A stretch of 64,000 nucleotides of DNA from Methylobacter sp. KS41 (GCA_002862125.1 PHSP01000003.1:868001-932000); one strand, 5' to 3'. Numbered from the stretch's first letter, positions 28,831-38,642 are shown. A program made the numbers and translations. Notes: a model not told the origin generated them from the letters alone.

Positions 28831-30006
28831 ATGAACCCTTATAAGAGAAAATTTACCCTATTTTTATTTTTTGGCCTACTAGTTACCCTCTTTCAGGCAA
28901 GCGCAGAAAACGCTGAAATTGCAGTCCCTCCCGCACCCACAATTCCCGCCGCCGCTTATATAGTACAAGACTTTCACACCGGCAAGGTTCTGGCGGAAAA
29001 TAACGCCGATGCCAGACTGGCTCCAGCCAGTCTCACCAAAATAATGACGGTTTATGTGGTTTTTAAGGAAATCGGTAATGGCCATTTACATTTGGATGAC
29101 CTAGCCACCATCAGCGAAAAGGCCTGGAAAACATCGGGTTCGCGTATGTTTATTGAGCTTGGCGCCAAGGTTAAAATTGAAGATCTTCTCAAAGGAGTCA
29201 TCATTCAATCCGGTAACGATGCCAGCGTCGCTCTGGCTGAACATGTTGCGGGAAATGAAGCTACCTTTGCCGATATGATGAATCAGCATGCCGCCCGGTT
29301 GGGAATGACAAACAGCCATTTCAAAAATAGCGATGGATTACCTATGGAGGGCCACTATACCAGCGCGCGCGATTTGGCTATTCTTACGGCGGCATTAATT
29401 AAAGAGTTTCCTGACTATTACCGCTGGTTTTCGCAAAAAGAATTTACCTATAACAAAATTACCCAGCATAACCGCAACCAATTGCTTTCACGCGACGAAT
29501 CAGTTGACGGCGTAAAGACCGGATTTACCGATGACGCGGGCTATTGTCTGGTCGCCTCTGCGCTGAGAGAAGACATGCGGCTAATTTCTGTAGTCATGGG
29601 CGCAAAAAGTCCTAACGCCAGAGCCAACGAAAATCAAACGTTGCTTAACTATGGCTTCCGGTTTTTTGAATCACACCGCTTGTATGAAGGAAAAAAACCT
29701 TTAAATGAAGCCAGGATCTGGAAAGGAGCAAATAAAACCATACCATTAGGCTTGGCCGAAGATATTTACGCGACCATTCCACGCCGCCAATACAAAGACC
29801 TTAAAGCCGTTATTACCGTTGACAAAAAAATCACCGCGCCTGTTGAAGAGGGAGCAAAGCTTGGATCTGTCAAGGTTTCTCTTAATGGTGAGGTTATTGT
29901 CGATAAAGATCTGATAGCCCTGAAGACTGTGGATAAAGGCAATATTTTTCAGAGACTATCTGATAGCATTATGATGATGATAAAAAAACCGGATGATGGA
30001 AAATAA
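28831..30006 (+). CDS. dacA: D-alanyl-D-alanine carboxypeptidase (PBP5/6 type)
   Basis: 391 residues. A signal peptide ends near FQASA. The active site has SLTK at 67-70, SGN in IQSGNDASVAL and KTG in VDGVKTGFTDDAG. The C-terminal PBP5-like beta domain and an amphipathic end helix (FQRLSDSIMMMIKK) anchor it to the inner membrane. It trims the terminal D-Ala from wall pentapeptides. It overlaps the next gene by about 14 bases. Confidence 0.96.
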   Translation: MNPYKRKFTLFLFFGLLVTLFQASAENAEIAVPPAPTIPAAAYIVQDFHTGKVLAENNADARLAPASLTKIMTVYVVFKEIGNGHLHLDDLATISEKAWKTSGSRMFIELGAKVKIEDLLKGVIIQSGNDASVALAEHVAGNEATFADMMNQHAARLGMTNSHFKNSDGLPMEGHYTSARDLAILTAALIKEFPDYYRWFSQKEFTYNKITQHNRNQLLSRDESVDGVKTGFTDDAGYCLVASALREDMRLISVVMGAKSPNARANENQTLLNYGFRFFESHRLYEGKKPLNEARIWKGANKTIPLGLAEDIYATIPRRQYKDLKAVITVDKKITAPVEEGAKLGSVKVSLNGEVIVDKDLIALKTVDKGNIFQRLSDSIMMMIKKPDDGK

Positions 30007-30838
30007 AACAGTCTTTTTAAATGGCCAATATCTGCCGCTTAATGAGGCCAAGGTTTCTGTATTGGATCGAGGGTTTTTATTTGGCGACGGTGTTTACGAA
30101 GTCATTCCATCCTATTCCGGCCGTTTATTTCATTTTCAAGAGCATCTGGAGCGATTGGAAAACAGCTTGGCGGCTATTCGTTTGGCTAACCCCCATACCC
30201 GTGAACAATGGCTGGATATATTGTCACCACTGCTGGATGTAAATTTGGATCAGTATATTTACTTGCAGATTACTCGTGGTGTTGCGCCCAAAAGAGATCA
30301 CGCTTTTCCTGAAGATACGTCCGCTACAGTTTTTGCCATGTGCCCGGTTATTGTACCCTTTGCAGGTTTAAATGACGGTATAAAAGCAGTCAGCATGGAT
30401 GACGCTCGATGGAAATTTTGCAATGTAAAAGCCATCACGCTACTCGGTAATATCCTGCACAGGCAAGAGGCTATAGACCAGGACTGCGCCGAAGCGCTTC
30501 TGGTAAAAGATGGTTATGTCATTGAAGGAGCGGCCAGTAATGTTTTTGCCGTTATTGATGGCGTTTTGTGTACGCCGCCTAAAGGCAATGACATTCTGCC
30601 TGGTATTACCCGCGATGTGATTCTGGAAATCGCACGAAAAAATAATATCCCTTGCAGTGAAGAGAAGATTCCCTTTGCGGCGCTTCAAACAGCCAGCGAA
30701 ATATGGGTAACCAGTTCTACCCGTGAAATCATCCCCGTAGTTGAACTTGACTCCAAACAAGTGTCTGATGGCAAGCCCGGTCCGGCGTGGCATGCCATGA
30801 ATCTACTTTTTCAAGCTTACAAAAAATCTCTGTCATGA
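29993..30838 (+). CDS. dat: D-amino-acid aminotransferase (class IV PLP enzyme)
   Basis: 281 residues from ATG 29993 or 29996. Class IV features are LDRGFLFGDGVYEVIP, YLQITRGVAPKRDHAFP, the PLP lysine in NVKAITLLGN and the C-terminal EIWVTSSTREIIPV. The ITRG-V-A-x-RDHAFP type favours D-amino-acid transaminase over branched-chain enzymes. It would make D-Glu or D-Ala for the wall from 2-oxo acids. Its place between dacA and ybeD fits such a role. Confidence 0.9.
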   Translation: MMENKTVFLNGQYLPLNEAKVSVLDRGFLFGDGVYEVIPSYSGRLFHFQEHLERLENSLAAIRLANPHTREQWLDILSPLLDVNLDQYIYLQITRGVAPKRDHAFPEDTSATVFAMCPVIVPFAGLNDGIKAVSMDDARWKFCNVKAITLLGNILHRQEAIDQDCAEALLVKDGYVIEGAASNVFAVIDGVLCTPPKGNDILPGITRDVILEIARKNNIPCSEEKIPFAALQTASEIWVTSSTREIIPVVELDSKQVSDGKPGPAWHAMNLLFQAYKKSLS

Positions 30839-31098
30839 GCGAAGAAACGCTTCTGGAGTTCCCTTGCCAGTTCCCCATCAAAGCAATGGGGAAAGCAGAT
30901 ATGGAACTTGACTTGGTAGTGCTGGAAGTTGTGCGCCGCCATGCTCCTGATATTAAAGAAGATGCCGTGACCACACGGCCCAGCAAGGGCGGCAATTACA
31001 TTGCTGTAACCGTGATTGTGGAAGCCACCAGCAAGCAACAACTCGATGCTATTTATCAGGATTTGACGGATCATCCCCATGTTCTGATGTCTTTGTAA
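30835..31098 (+). CDS. ybeD: YbeD/DUF493 family protein
   Basis: 87 residues from ATG 30835 (MSEETLLEFPC), overlapping the dat stop by ATGA. Landmarks are FPIKAMGKAD, the RPSKGGNYIAVTV core and VLMSL end. It is a small ferredoxin-like-fold protein regularly found between dacA and lipB; the function is unproven. Confidence 0.93.
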   Translation: MSEETLLEFPCQFPIKAMGKADMELDLVVLEVVRRHAPDIKEDAVTTRPSKGGNYIAVTVIVEATSKQQLDAIYQDLTDHPHVLMSL

Positions 31099-31155
31099 AG
31101 GCAATTTCCGGTGACTGCTGCTGTTTTACAAAGACATCTACAATAAGTTATCCCA

Positions 31156-31761
31156 ATGGTAGTGATACGGGACCTGGGATTGCAAGATTATGAAACGGTC
31201 TGGCGGGACATGCAGCGGTTCACCGAAAAACGAAACGCGGATACATTGGACGAGCTATGGATAGTCGAACACTTTGCCGTATATACACTGGGCTTGAACG
31301 GCAAGCGCGAACATGTGCTGAATACCGGAAATATTCCGGTAATTAATTCAGACCGGGGCGGACAAGTCACTTATCACGGTCCCGGTCAACTGGTGATTTA
31401 TACCTTGCTGGATATTAAACGGCTTAATCTGGGCGTGCGCCAACTGGTCACGATTCTGGAACAGGCCATGATTAGCACGCTGGCCGGGCATGGCGTTATT
31501 GCTGTTTCCAGGGCCGATGCTCCAGGCGTTTATGTTAATGACAAAAAAATCGGCTCGATTGGCTTGAGGATTAAAAAAAACTGTAGCTATCATGGCCTGA
31601 GTCTCAATAATGACATGGATTTGCGACCTTTCGACAACATAAATACTTGCGGCTATTCAGATCTTAAAGTCACTCAACTGTCCGGCCTGGGTGTAACTGT
31701 TAGCACAAATCAACTTGCAAGCTCCGTTATTCAGGCAATCGCCACGGCACTACAAACATGA
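31156..31761 (+). CDS. lipB: Octanoyl-[ACP]:protein N-octanoyltransferase LipB
   Basis: 201 residues. The substrate loop [14 protein letters not shown], catalytic Lys in [12 protein letters not shown] and catalytic Cys in [13 protein letters not shown] are all present. It transfers the octanoyl group from ACP to lipoyl domains. It overlaps lipA by 4 bases. Confidence 0.96.
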   Translation: MVVIRDLGLQDYETVWRDMQRFTEKRNADTLDELWIVEHFAVYTLGLNGKREHVLNTGNIPVINSDRGGQVTYHGPGQLVIYTLLDIKRLNLGVRQLVTILEQAMISTLAGHGVIAVSRADAPGVYVNDKKIGSIGLRIKKNCSYHGLSLNNDMDLRPFDNINTCGYSDLKVTQLSGLGVTVSTNQLASSVIQAIATALQT

Positions 31762-32714
31762 CTATTCAAGCTCCTTCCCGCTCTACCCCTGACTCACACC
31801 AGCGTAGCGCCGAAAAACTGGCCAGAATTCCGGTAAAAGTTGAGCCGGCAGAGACGGTTTTGCGTAAACCTGACTGGATACGCGTAAAACTTTCAGCCAG
31901 CGACGAGATTACAAAAATCAAACAACTGTTGCGTGAGCGTCAATTGCACTCGGTTTGTGAAGAAGCCGCTTGCCCAAATCTGGCTGAATGTTTTCAGCAT
32001 GGAACAGCCACGTTCATGATTATGGGCGATTTATGCACCCGCCGCTGCCCCTTTTGCGATGTAGCCCATGGAAAACCTTTAGCGCTGGATAAAGATGAAC
32101 CGCAAAACCTCGCGGATGCCATACAGGCGATGGCTTTAAAATACGTGGTTATTACTTCGGTGGATCGTGATGATTTAAGAGATGGCGGAGCCGGGCATTT
32201 TGCCGAGTGTATAAAAAAAATCCGTCAACTGACACCGGCTACAAAAATTGAAATTTTGGTTCCCGACTTTCGTGGCCGCATGGATAAAGCCATAGAGATG
32301 CTCGCCCGAGAACCTTGCGATGTGTTCAATCATAACCTGGAAACCGTGCCAAGACTCTATAAACAAGTGCGTCCCGGTGCGGATTATGCGGGTTCTCTGG
32401 AACTGTTAAGCAGGTATGGCAAAGCTCAGCCGCAAACGCCCACCAAATCCGGACTCATGCTTGGCGTAGGAGAGGAGCGGGAAGAAGTCCACGAGGTCAT
32501 GAAAGATTTGTTGGCGCACGGCTGTTCAATGCTGACACTGGGCCAGTATCTTCAGCCAACCAAAGCGCATTTACCGGTTAAGAGCTATATCACTCCGGAA
32601 CAATTCAATGAGTATGGCGCCGTTGCAAAGCAATTAGGCTTTAAGCAAGTGGCAAGCGCGCCAATGGTCAGGTCTTCCTACCATGCCGATCTTCAGGCCA
32701 AATCCATTATCTGA
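31758..32714 (+). CDS. lipA: Lipoyl synthase LipA
   Basis: 318 residues. The auxiliary cluster cysteines lie in [12 protein letters not shown], the radical-SAM motif in [10 protein letters not shown] (CxxxCxxC), and the RSSYHA end carries the serine ligand. It inserts two sulphur atoms into octanoyl-lysine. Last gene of the envelope-lipoate series; no clear terminator follows. Confidence 0.97.
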   Translation: MTIQAPSRSTPDSHQRSAEKLARIPVKVEPAETVLRKPDWIRVKLSASDEITKIKQLLRERQLHSVCEEAACPNLAECFQHGTATFMIMGDLCTRRCPFCDVAHGKPLALDKDEPQNLADAIQAMALKYVVITSVDRDDLRDGGAGHFAECIKKIRQLTPATKIEILVPDFRGRMDKAIEMLAREPCDVFNHNLETVPRLYKQVRPGADYAGSLELLSRYGKAQPQTPTKSGLMLGVGEEREEVHEVMKDLLAHGCSMLTLGQYLQPTKAHLPVKSYITPEQFNEYGAVAKQLGFKQVASAPMVRSSYHADLQAKSII

Positions 32715-32757
32715 GCTGGTTCTCTGACTAGCGATTTTTGACGTTTTGGGTTTAAGC

Positions 32758-33285
32758 ATGTTCGATTATTTCTCATCCATTACGTACCCGAAGTACAAAT
32801 TAGCTATTGTGGTATTGATAACACTTAACGCCGTTATCTATGCCTTTGTCGATACCTTGACCAGCTCTGCCGATGCCCTGGCTTGGCTGGTATTGCTCGT
32901 TCTGTATGAACTGGAAGCTAATGACGCCGTTCCGATGGCTAAAAATATGCTTACTGTAATACGCAATGTCTTGATCGCGGTTATTGTGCTGGTGTTTGTC
33001 AGTTATGTTTATAACAGTGAATGGCTGGACGTTGTAAATTCCGCGTTTTGGTTCGCATTGATCGCTCTGCTTGAACTGGAAGTACGCTGGCCGGATAAAG
33101 TGATCAAATGCCGGCAAAGCTATTGGCTGGCAACCATAATTGTATTCGCGGGACTGGTTTGTGTTGTGATGGCTTGGGCATGGAAATCGGCATGGCTGGA
33201 TGTTTATGATGCGGCGTTGTGGATAATTGCATTTGCCTATATTGAAATGGATATTTTTAAATTTTTGCAACGCAAACACCCATAA
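32758..33285 (+). CDS. Small polytopic membrane protein
   Basis: 175 residues from ATG 32758 (TTG at 32746 possible). It has four or five hydrophobic helices in a repeated pattern, with ALAWLVLLVLYELEAND, ALIALLELEVRWPD and ALWIIAFAYIEMD each showing a Leu/Ile-Glu motif near the membrane edge. This looks like a three-fold internal repeat. Family not recognised. Confidence 0.65.
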   Translation: MFDYFSSITYPKYKLAIVVLITLNAVIYAFVDTLTSSADALAWLVLLVLYELEANDAVPMAKNMLTVIRNVLIAVIVLVFVSYVYNSEWLDVVNSAFWFALIALLELEVRWPDKVIKCRQSYWLATIIVFAGLVCVVMAWAWKSAWLDVYDAALWIIAFAYIEMDIFKFLQRKHP

Positions 33286-33504
33286 TCCAGTCAAAATCGT
33301 TTTCGTAAAAACAAGCTGTCTTCGGATGAATTATCCGGATTTCCGGGGGGGTGTTTTACATTAATACCCCAGGAAACATGAAATACGATAAGATGCGCTA
33401 AGCCAAGCAAAGTTGATCAAGGTTCAATAGTAGCAGCGATGGACATAATCAACTTCAAATGTTCTTCCCAAAACTTACCATTCTGATTTTAGCCACGCAT
33501 AAAA

Positions 33505-33537
33505 AAGCCCGCAAAAAGCGGGCTTCGTCCGGGTTTA
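33505..33537 (+). terminator. Hairpin after the small membrane protein
   Basis: AAGCCCGC (33505-33512) pairs with GCGGGCTT (33518-33525), then a T-rich stretch after eight bases. In the 711-base gap 33286-33996 it is accompanied by a palindrome (33725-33741) and a strong promoter (33885-33913); no gene is seen. Confidence 0.6.
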
Positions 33538-33724
33538 TTTTTATGTTCTGATGTGGACGCCTGCCATATAGTAGTGACGACAGGTTAATGTGTTGCGATT
33601 ATTATTGTTGCTTTACCGCGTTACCGGTCGCTTCCCTCCCTCTTTGAAAGATTATGATATCTGACTGCCTTCCCGATAAAGTGTCTAGATTCTATTGGAA
33701 AAAAAACCATTTGTCCAGAAAAAG

Positions 33725-33741
33725 TGCGACATTTTGTCGCA
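33725..33741. promoter_or_regulatory. Perfect palindrome TGCGACA-TTT-TGTCGCA
   Basis: 7-base arms around three T, about 145 bases upstream of the -35 of the cytochrome gene. This could be an operator or an activator site. The binding protein is unknown. Confidence 0.45.
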
Positions 33742-33884
33742 TATAAAAAATAGGTGTTTATCCTGGTAAGATTACGGTTGGTTCGTGCGGCCACTTTAGT
33801 TTTTGGGGCGGTATCGTAATGTTAGTACCTGCCAAATGATCATAGAAAAGGTGGAAATTTTTTAAACAAAATGAGAGTATTTAA

Positions 33885-33913
33885 TTGACATATTAAAAAT
33901 ACAAGTGTATAAA
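33885..33913 (+). promoter_or_regulatory. Consensus-like sigma-70 promoter of the redox cassette
   Basis: TTGACA (33885-33890), 17-base spacer, TATAAA (33908-33913). It would give a leader of about 77 bases before ATG 33997. Confidence 0.8.
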
Positions 33914-33996
33914 AAAACTCATCATTTTGAGCGGGTATTGCTCTTTGTGACAGAATAAGAGTTTCATTTTCGAGTTGTTTGCTTTGGAGTAGCCGC

Positions 33997-36552
33997 ATGA
34001 AAACAAGAAACCTAGTTATCGCCGTGTCGTTTTTATCCGCTGTTTTGATAGCACTGTCCTCGTGCAATATCGAGCATAAAATCGACAATGAGGTCGTCAA
34101 AATAATAAATCCCATTCGTCCCGGCTGCGGTCAAGGCGCGGGCAAGGTTCTCGATGAAGCCCAATGCGCCGGTGTTACAGCGGCCAAGTTGCCCGCTGCG
34201 GATGAGGACTACTTCCGTGACATGGATTACGGCGCGACGAAAGATCCAGCCGCGATTGCCGCCGAGCTCAAGCCCTATATTCCAGGTATTACGCCGGAGC
34301 AGGCGGTAGCCGCCACTGTCAAGGGGCGAAACAACTGGGTTGTCTGGACGGGCGGAAATGACCGCTTTTGGGATCAGTTATCACGCGACAGCGCCGGCAA
34401 CCTGGATTTCCTGAAAACACTGTCCAACCATCCCAGCCTGAAATACAGCCGGGACAACCGCTGGAAATATCTCGGAGTCGTCAACGAACCCTGCTTCGAC
34501 AAGAGCGCCGGGCCGCGTGCCGACCGCTTTGGTTTGTGGCTTGATGTGCGCAGTGCGGATTGTCCAGCCGACCCGTTCGAAAACGAGCAGAAATACCCCG
34601 GCGTGAGGTTCGGATCGCGTGGCAAGTTAATGCCGGCCGGTTCCTATTATGGCTATGCCACCGGCATCGTCGGTCTGCGCCTATTCCCCAACCCCGACTT
34701 CGATGAGGCGGCAGCGAAGCGTTGGGACCCAAAGCGCTATTATACCGATCCCAGCTATTACAACGACAAGAAACTGGTGAGGCCCTACCGGGTCGGCATG
34801 AGTTGCGGTTTTTGCCACGTCGGTCCCAATCCAGCCAACCCTCCGAGAGATCCTGAACATCCAAAATGGGAAAACCTGAACTCCAATCCCGGCGCGCAAT
34901 ATTTTTGGGTAGACCGCATTTTCACGCTGGATGCCGATCCCAGCAGTTTTGCCTACCAGTTGTTTCATACCTCTCACCCCGGAGCGCTGGACACTTCTTT
35001 CGTCTCTACCGACTACATCAACAATCCCAGAACTATGAACGCCATCTACAATCTCGGCGCTCGCATGTCCATGGCATTGAAGACGGGAAAGGAGACACTG
35101 GGCGGCGGCGAGTTGAACAATGCCCAGCTGAATCAGTACGTGCCGCCCAATTCTCCGCTGAACGGTTTTTTCAAGGCGCCTGATACCAGCTTTACGCCAC
35201 GAGTTCTGAAAGACGGCTCGGACTCGGTCGGCGCCCTTGGCGCGCTCAACCGGGTGTACGTAAACATCGGCCTGTTTAGCGAAGAATGGCTGCAACATTT
35301 TATTCCGCTGGTCGGCGGCAAGGAAATCACGCCATTTCCGATTGCCACAGCCGATAAGAATTCAGCGTACTGGAACGCCACCAAGGCACAAACACCGGAC
35401 CTCGCGTTATTCTTTCTCGCAACCGCCAAGCCGGATTATCTGAAAAATGCACCGGGCGGCGAACAGTATCTGAGCAAAGACGAAAAGACTTTGAAGCGAG
35501 GAAAGGTTGTGTTTGCCGAAACCTGTGCTCGCTGCCATTCCAGCAAACTGCCGGAAAAAGCGTTCTCGTTCTTTCCTGGAAATGGTTGTTCCGGTCCCGG
35601 TTATCTAGGCTGCTGGAACCGTTATTGGTCTTGGACCAAGACTGGCGAATTCAAAAAGGAAGCCAAGAAAATAGTCTTGTCCAAGGATTTCCTCGACAAC
35701 AACTTTCTCTCCACCGATATGCGGGTGCCGGTCACGCTGCTGGAAACCAATGCATGCAGCCCGTTGGCCACCAATGCTCTGCGCGGTAACATCTGGGACA
35801 ACTTTTCGTCCCAGTCCTACAAGGACTTGCCCTCCGTCGGCAAGGTTATCGTACATCATCCGCTTACCGGCAAGCCCGGCGAATACGTGATGCCGGCTGG
35901 CGGGCGCGGTTATACGCGACCAGCGTCCCTGGTCAGCATCTGGTCCAGTGCGCCGTTCCTGCTGAATAACCGCCTGGGAAGCTTTAACTGGAGCGGGTCC
36001 GTCGAGGATCGCATGAAATCTTTCGACGATTCCATCGAGCAACTGCTTTGGCCGGAAAGGCGTCAGGGGGAAAGACTGTACACGACCCGTTCAGGCAAGC
36101 CGGTCCCTGGCCATATCGATCTGACCACGGCGAGCAGCTACCTGAAGGTGCCGAAAGGCTTCTTGCCCGATTTCCTGCAAAAGGAACCCTTGTACGGGGT
36201 GTTGACGAATGTTGCGCCGTGGGCTGTGGCTGAGTCCGGCATCGAGATAGGGCCGATTCCGAAAGGCACGCCTGTGAATCTGGTTTCCAATATCGATCTG
36301 GAACAGCGAGGCAAGGTTTTCGACGTACTGCTGAAAGCCAAGCGCGATTTTAAGTCCCTGCCGCCCAATGCCGGCGATGCGAAAGCTAAAGCCGTGCTGT
36401 CGAATCTGGTGGAACCTCTGCTTTCCGTCAGCAAATGCCCTGATTTCGTTGTCAACCGGGGTCATTATTTTGGAACCGGTTATATGCAGGACGAGCCGGG
36501 GCTGAGCGATGAGGATAAACAGGCGCTGATCGAATTTCTCAAGACGATGTAG
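33997..36552 (+). CDS. Large two-heme c-type cytochrome lipoprotein
   Basis: 851 residues from ATG 33997 with SD TTGGAGT; the frame also offers TTG 33979. A hydrophobic stretch ends in LSSC, a lipobox, so export and lipid attachment are likely. Heme motifs are CGFCH (270-274) and CARCH (510-514), 240 residues apart. Two hemes this far apart in one long chain recall di-heme peroxidases and the RoxA-type rubber oxygenases, but the length is greater than either and I cannot assign a reaction. The end YMQDEPGLSDEDKQALIEFLKT is typical of a cytochrome c domain. It heads a cassette with a DyP peroxidase and a catalase-like protein. Confidence 0.85.
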   Translation: MKTRNLVIAVSFLSAVLIALSSCNIEHKIDNEVVKIINPIRPGCGQGAGKVLDEAQCAGVTAAKLPAADEDYFRDMDYGATKDPAAIAAELKPYIPGITPEQAVAATVKGRNNWVVWTGGNDRFWDQLSRDSAGNLDFLKTLSNHPSLKYSRDNRWKYLGVVNEPCFDKSAGPRADRFGLWLDVRSADCPADPFENEQKYPGVRFGSRGKLMPAGSYYGYATGIVGLRLFPNPDFDEAAAKRWDPKRYYTDPSYYNDKKLVRPYRVGMSCGFCHVGPNPANPPRDPEHPKWENLNSNPGAQYFWVDRIFTLDADPSSFAYQLFHTSHPGALDTSFVSTDYINNPRTMNAIYNLGARMSMALKTGKETLGGGELNNAQLNQYVPPNSPLNGFFKAPDTSFTPRVLKDGSDSVGALGALNRVYVNIGLFSEEWLQHFIPLVGGKEITPFPIATADKNSAYWNATKAQTPDLALFFLATAKPDYLKNAPGGEQYLSKDEKTLKRGKVVFAETCARCHSSKLPEKAFSFFPGNGCSGPGYLGCWNRYWSWTKTGEFKKEAKKIVLSKDFLDNNFLSTDMRVPVTLLETNACSPLATNALRGNIWDNFSSQSYKDLPSVGKVIVHHPLTGKPGEYVMPAGGRGYTRPASLVSIWSSAPFLLNNRLGSFNWSGSVEDRMKSFDDSIEQLLWPERRQGERLYTTRSGKPVPGHIDLTTASSYLKVPKGFLPDFLQKEPLYGVLTNVAPWAVAESGIEIGPIPKGTPVNLVSNIDLEQRGKVFDVLLKAKRDFKSLPPNAGDAKAKAVLSNLVEPLLSVSKCPDFVVNRGHYFGTGYMQDEPGLSDEDKQALIEFLKTM

Positions 36553-36673
36553 TTGCAGGGGGGGGCACATAGGGCAACCCCTGGGCGCAGAAGGCCAAAA
36601 GGTCCAAAGACTGGCGCACTGGATACTAAGGACTAACGGTTTTCTAATTAAGTTTTTGTGAGAGGAGAACATC

Positions 36674-36718
36674 ATGACAAGCGCTAGTACATTGATATCG
36701 CTAACGCAACCGCCTTAA
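36674..36718 (+). CDS. Possible 14-residue leader peptide
   Basis: ATG with SD AGAGGAGA 5 bases before it, ending in TAA at 36716-36718. It lies in the 270-base gap after the cytochrome gene. It may be a translational leader or chance. Confidence 0.2.
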   Translation: MTSASTLISLTQPP

Positions 36719-36821
36719 TCCCGGGCAAAGTCTCCCTAAGAACGAACCACTGGGTTGGATGAATCAGGTTCGCCATGGTTTACGCAAAAGCCGCTGAACT
36801 GCGGAATAACAATAAGGAGTA

Positions 36822-37280
36822 ATGAAAATGAATGACACTGTCAATAGCTGGTTGAGCAAATCGGTTGAGGAACTTGATGAAATCTATAGCAATGCCAAGC
36901 CGGGAGATATTCCCAATGGCGATACGCATGGCACTGCAATCCTCGCTGGTTCAGTCTTCTCAAAACTTGTGGCATTACTGGTTGGTCTTTATGCATGGCA
37001 GGGAAAAGTGTTTGATTTGTTTTGCCCAAGAGGCGATGCCGGCGTACTCGTCAACAAAATTACTCCCTTCAGTCTGACATTTGTCGTCGCCAAGGTCTAT
37101 CGCGATGACAGCTGGCTGGATGGCAGAGAAACCATCGTGATTGATTATTCGAAAACTTCATTCTTTGCCAAATTGATTCGTGATGAAATTCGTGAAATCG
37201 AACCCGGCGTTTATCTCGGCAAAGTGTGGTGGAGGAAAAAACGCATCCTGGATTTTGCCCTGACTCAAGACAAAACCTAA
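36822..37280 (+). CDS. Conserved protein of the redox cassette, unknown function
   Basis: 152 residues, start after AAGGAG (36811-36816); a second ATG at 36828 is also well placed. The sequence has a short hydrophobic part (about 43-58), the block RETIVIDYSKTSFFAKLIRD and an end VYLGKVWWRKKRIL. It reads like a compact beta-barrel or lipocalin-like fold, by inference only. I do not recognise a named family. Position before the DyP and catalase genes suggests a role in the same pathway. Confidence 0.7.
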   Translation: MKMNDTVNSWLSKSVEELDEIYSNAKPGDIPNGDTHGTAILAGSVFSKLVALLVGLYAWQGKVFDLFCPRGDAGVLVNKITPFSLTFVVAKVYRDDSWLDGRETIVIDYSKTSFFAKLIRDEIREIEPGVYLGKVWWRKKRILDFALTQDKT

Positions 37281-37295
37281 TAAGGAGTCTCGCAA

Positions 37296-37322
37296 ATGTT
37301 TAGCTTGAGGCAGAAACCATGA
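37296..37322 (+). CDS. Possible 8-residue leader peptide (coupling element)
   Basis: AAGGAGT lies ahead of ATG 37296; the frame MFSLRQKP ends at TGA 37320-37322, which overlaps the next gene's ATG (37319) in ATGA. The next gene has no SD of its own, so this mini-ORF may serve to deliver ribosomes. Confidence 0.35.
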   Translation: MFSLRQKP

Positions 37323-38626
37323 CGCCCCAATCCACCTTCATGATTACCGGAGCTGTGCGCGATGGTCAGTTGAAAAGTCTGCGCGACTTGCTGGCGACCA
37401 TGAACAAGGCGCCCGGTCAGGTTGATCCCGATAACGGACTGGTGCCATTTGGCCGGTTTGACCGTCTGCATGTCGCGCGTTTTGTGATCATAGAAGCCAC
37501 AACAGCGAATGAAATTAAAGAATTTGGCGTAACGCCTAGACCCTGGCCCCCTACCTTGGCGTTTCTGGGTGATTTTGACGGCGATAGGGAAACATTTCTT
37601 GCTGAACTTGTCGAGCTTGCTGGATCGGGACTGGAAAAAATATTTTCATTTTGTGTAGGGTTTCCCGATGCAAACAGCAATACCCTGCTGCAATGGCTGC
37701 AAACCCATAATATTGAGCCTAAAGCCAATTACATTAACTGGATTGGCAGAACAGTCAAGCAGGTGCATGAAGAAGCCGCGCTGCATAAAAGCCTATCCGC
37801 CTATTTACAGGAGATCGCCGATGAGGTTGGCCGGGAAAACACGCGTGCATTACGGCAAAAGCTGTTGTCTTATGTCGAAATGGAAAAACAGGCCGGACGG
37901 CTGACGTTAACGCCGCCGGAACCGTCGCCTTGCGGATGGAAAATCCAGAATTTAGTGCACAAGATAGGCGTGCCGCTAATACTGCTGTTGTTTTCGCCAT
38001 TTTTTATATTGATTGCACCATTTTTTGCCTTGCGTCTACGAATGCTGGAGCGCTCTGATCCTGAGCTGTTTATCCGGCCAACAGCCGAACATATTAAAGC
38101 ACTTTCAGCGCAAGAAGACTGGTTTGTCAGTAATCAGTACAGTGTGTTCGGTGATGCGAAGCCGGGGCTTTTCCGCTTGTTGACCTTCAAGTTTATTTTG
38201 CTGCTGACCGATTATGCCGCCAGACACATATACAATCATGGCTTTCTCGCCAGGATAAAGACCATACATTTTGCCCGCTGGGTATTCATGGATGATGACC
38301 ATAGGGTTTTCTTCGCCAGTAATTACGATGGCAGCCATGAGAGCTATATGGACGATTTTATCAACAAGGTCGGTTGGGGGCTGAATCTTACCTTCGGAAA
38401 TGCAGTAGGTTATCCCAGTACCAGATGGTTAATTAAAGAGGGAGCCGGACGCGAGCAAGTCTTCAAATATACACAACGGCGGCATCAAATACCCACCGAG
38501 GTCTGGTACAAGGCTTATCCTGATTTCACTGCCTACGAATTATCGCGCAACGCGCGAATTCGCCAAGGCGTGGAAATTCGCCAGGACACCGATGAAGAGA
38601 TTCATGAATGGCTAAGCCTAATCTGA
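37319..38626 (+). CDS. Membrane-anchored protein of the redox cassette, unknown family
   Basis: 435 residues. The N-terminal ~200 residues start like a ferredoxin-like domain (FMITGAVRDGQLKSLRDLL, HVARFVIIE). A hydrophobic hairpin follows (about 215-240: VPLILLLFSPFFILIAPFFAL), and then a second soluble part with HFARWVFMDDDHRVFFASNY and GWGLNLTFGNAVGYP. The two soluble parts each resemble the ferredoxin-like repeats that build DyP-type and chlorite-dismutase folds, but no heme-ligand His block is obvious. It sits 10-16 bases before the DyP gene and is probably co-translated with it. Confidence 0.7.
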   Translation: MTPQSTFMITGAVRDGQLKSLRDLLATMNKAPGQVDPDNGLVPFGRFDRLHVARFVIIEATTANEIKEFGVTPRPWPPTLAFLGDFDGDRETFLAELVELAGSGLEKIFSFCVGFPDANSNTLLQWLQTHNIEPKANYINWIGRTVKQVHEEAALHKSLSAYLQEIADEVGRENTRALRQKLLSYVEMEKQAGRLTLTPPEPSPCGWKIQNLVHKIGVPLILLLFSPFFILIAPFFALRLRMLERSDPELFIRPTAEHIKALSAQEDWFVSNQYSVFGDAKPGLFRLLTFKFILLLTDYAARHIYNHGFLARIKTIHFARWVFMDDDHRVFFASNYDGSHESYMDDFINKVGWGLNLTFGNAVGYPSTRWLIKEGAGREQVFKYTQRRHQIPTEVWYKAYPDFTAYELSRNARIRQGVEIRQDTDEEIHEWLSLI

Positions 38627-38642
38627 TCCGGGAGTTATGGAG

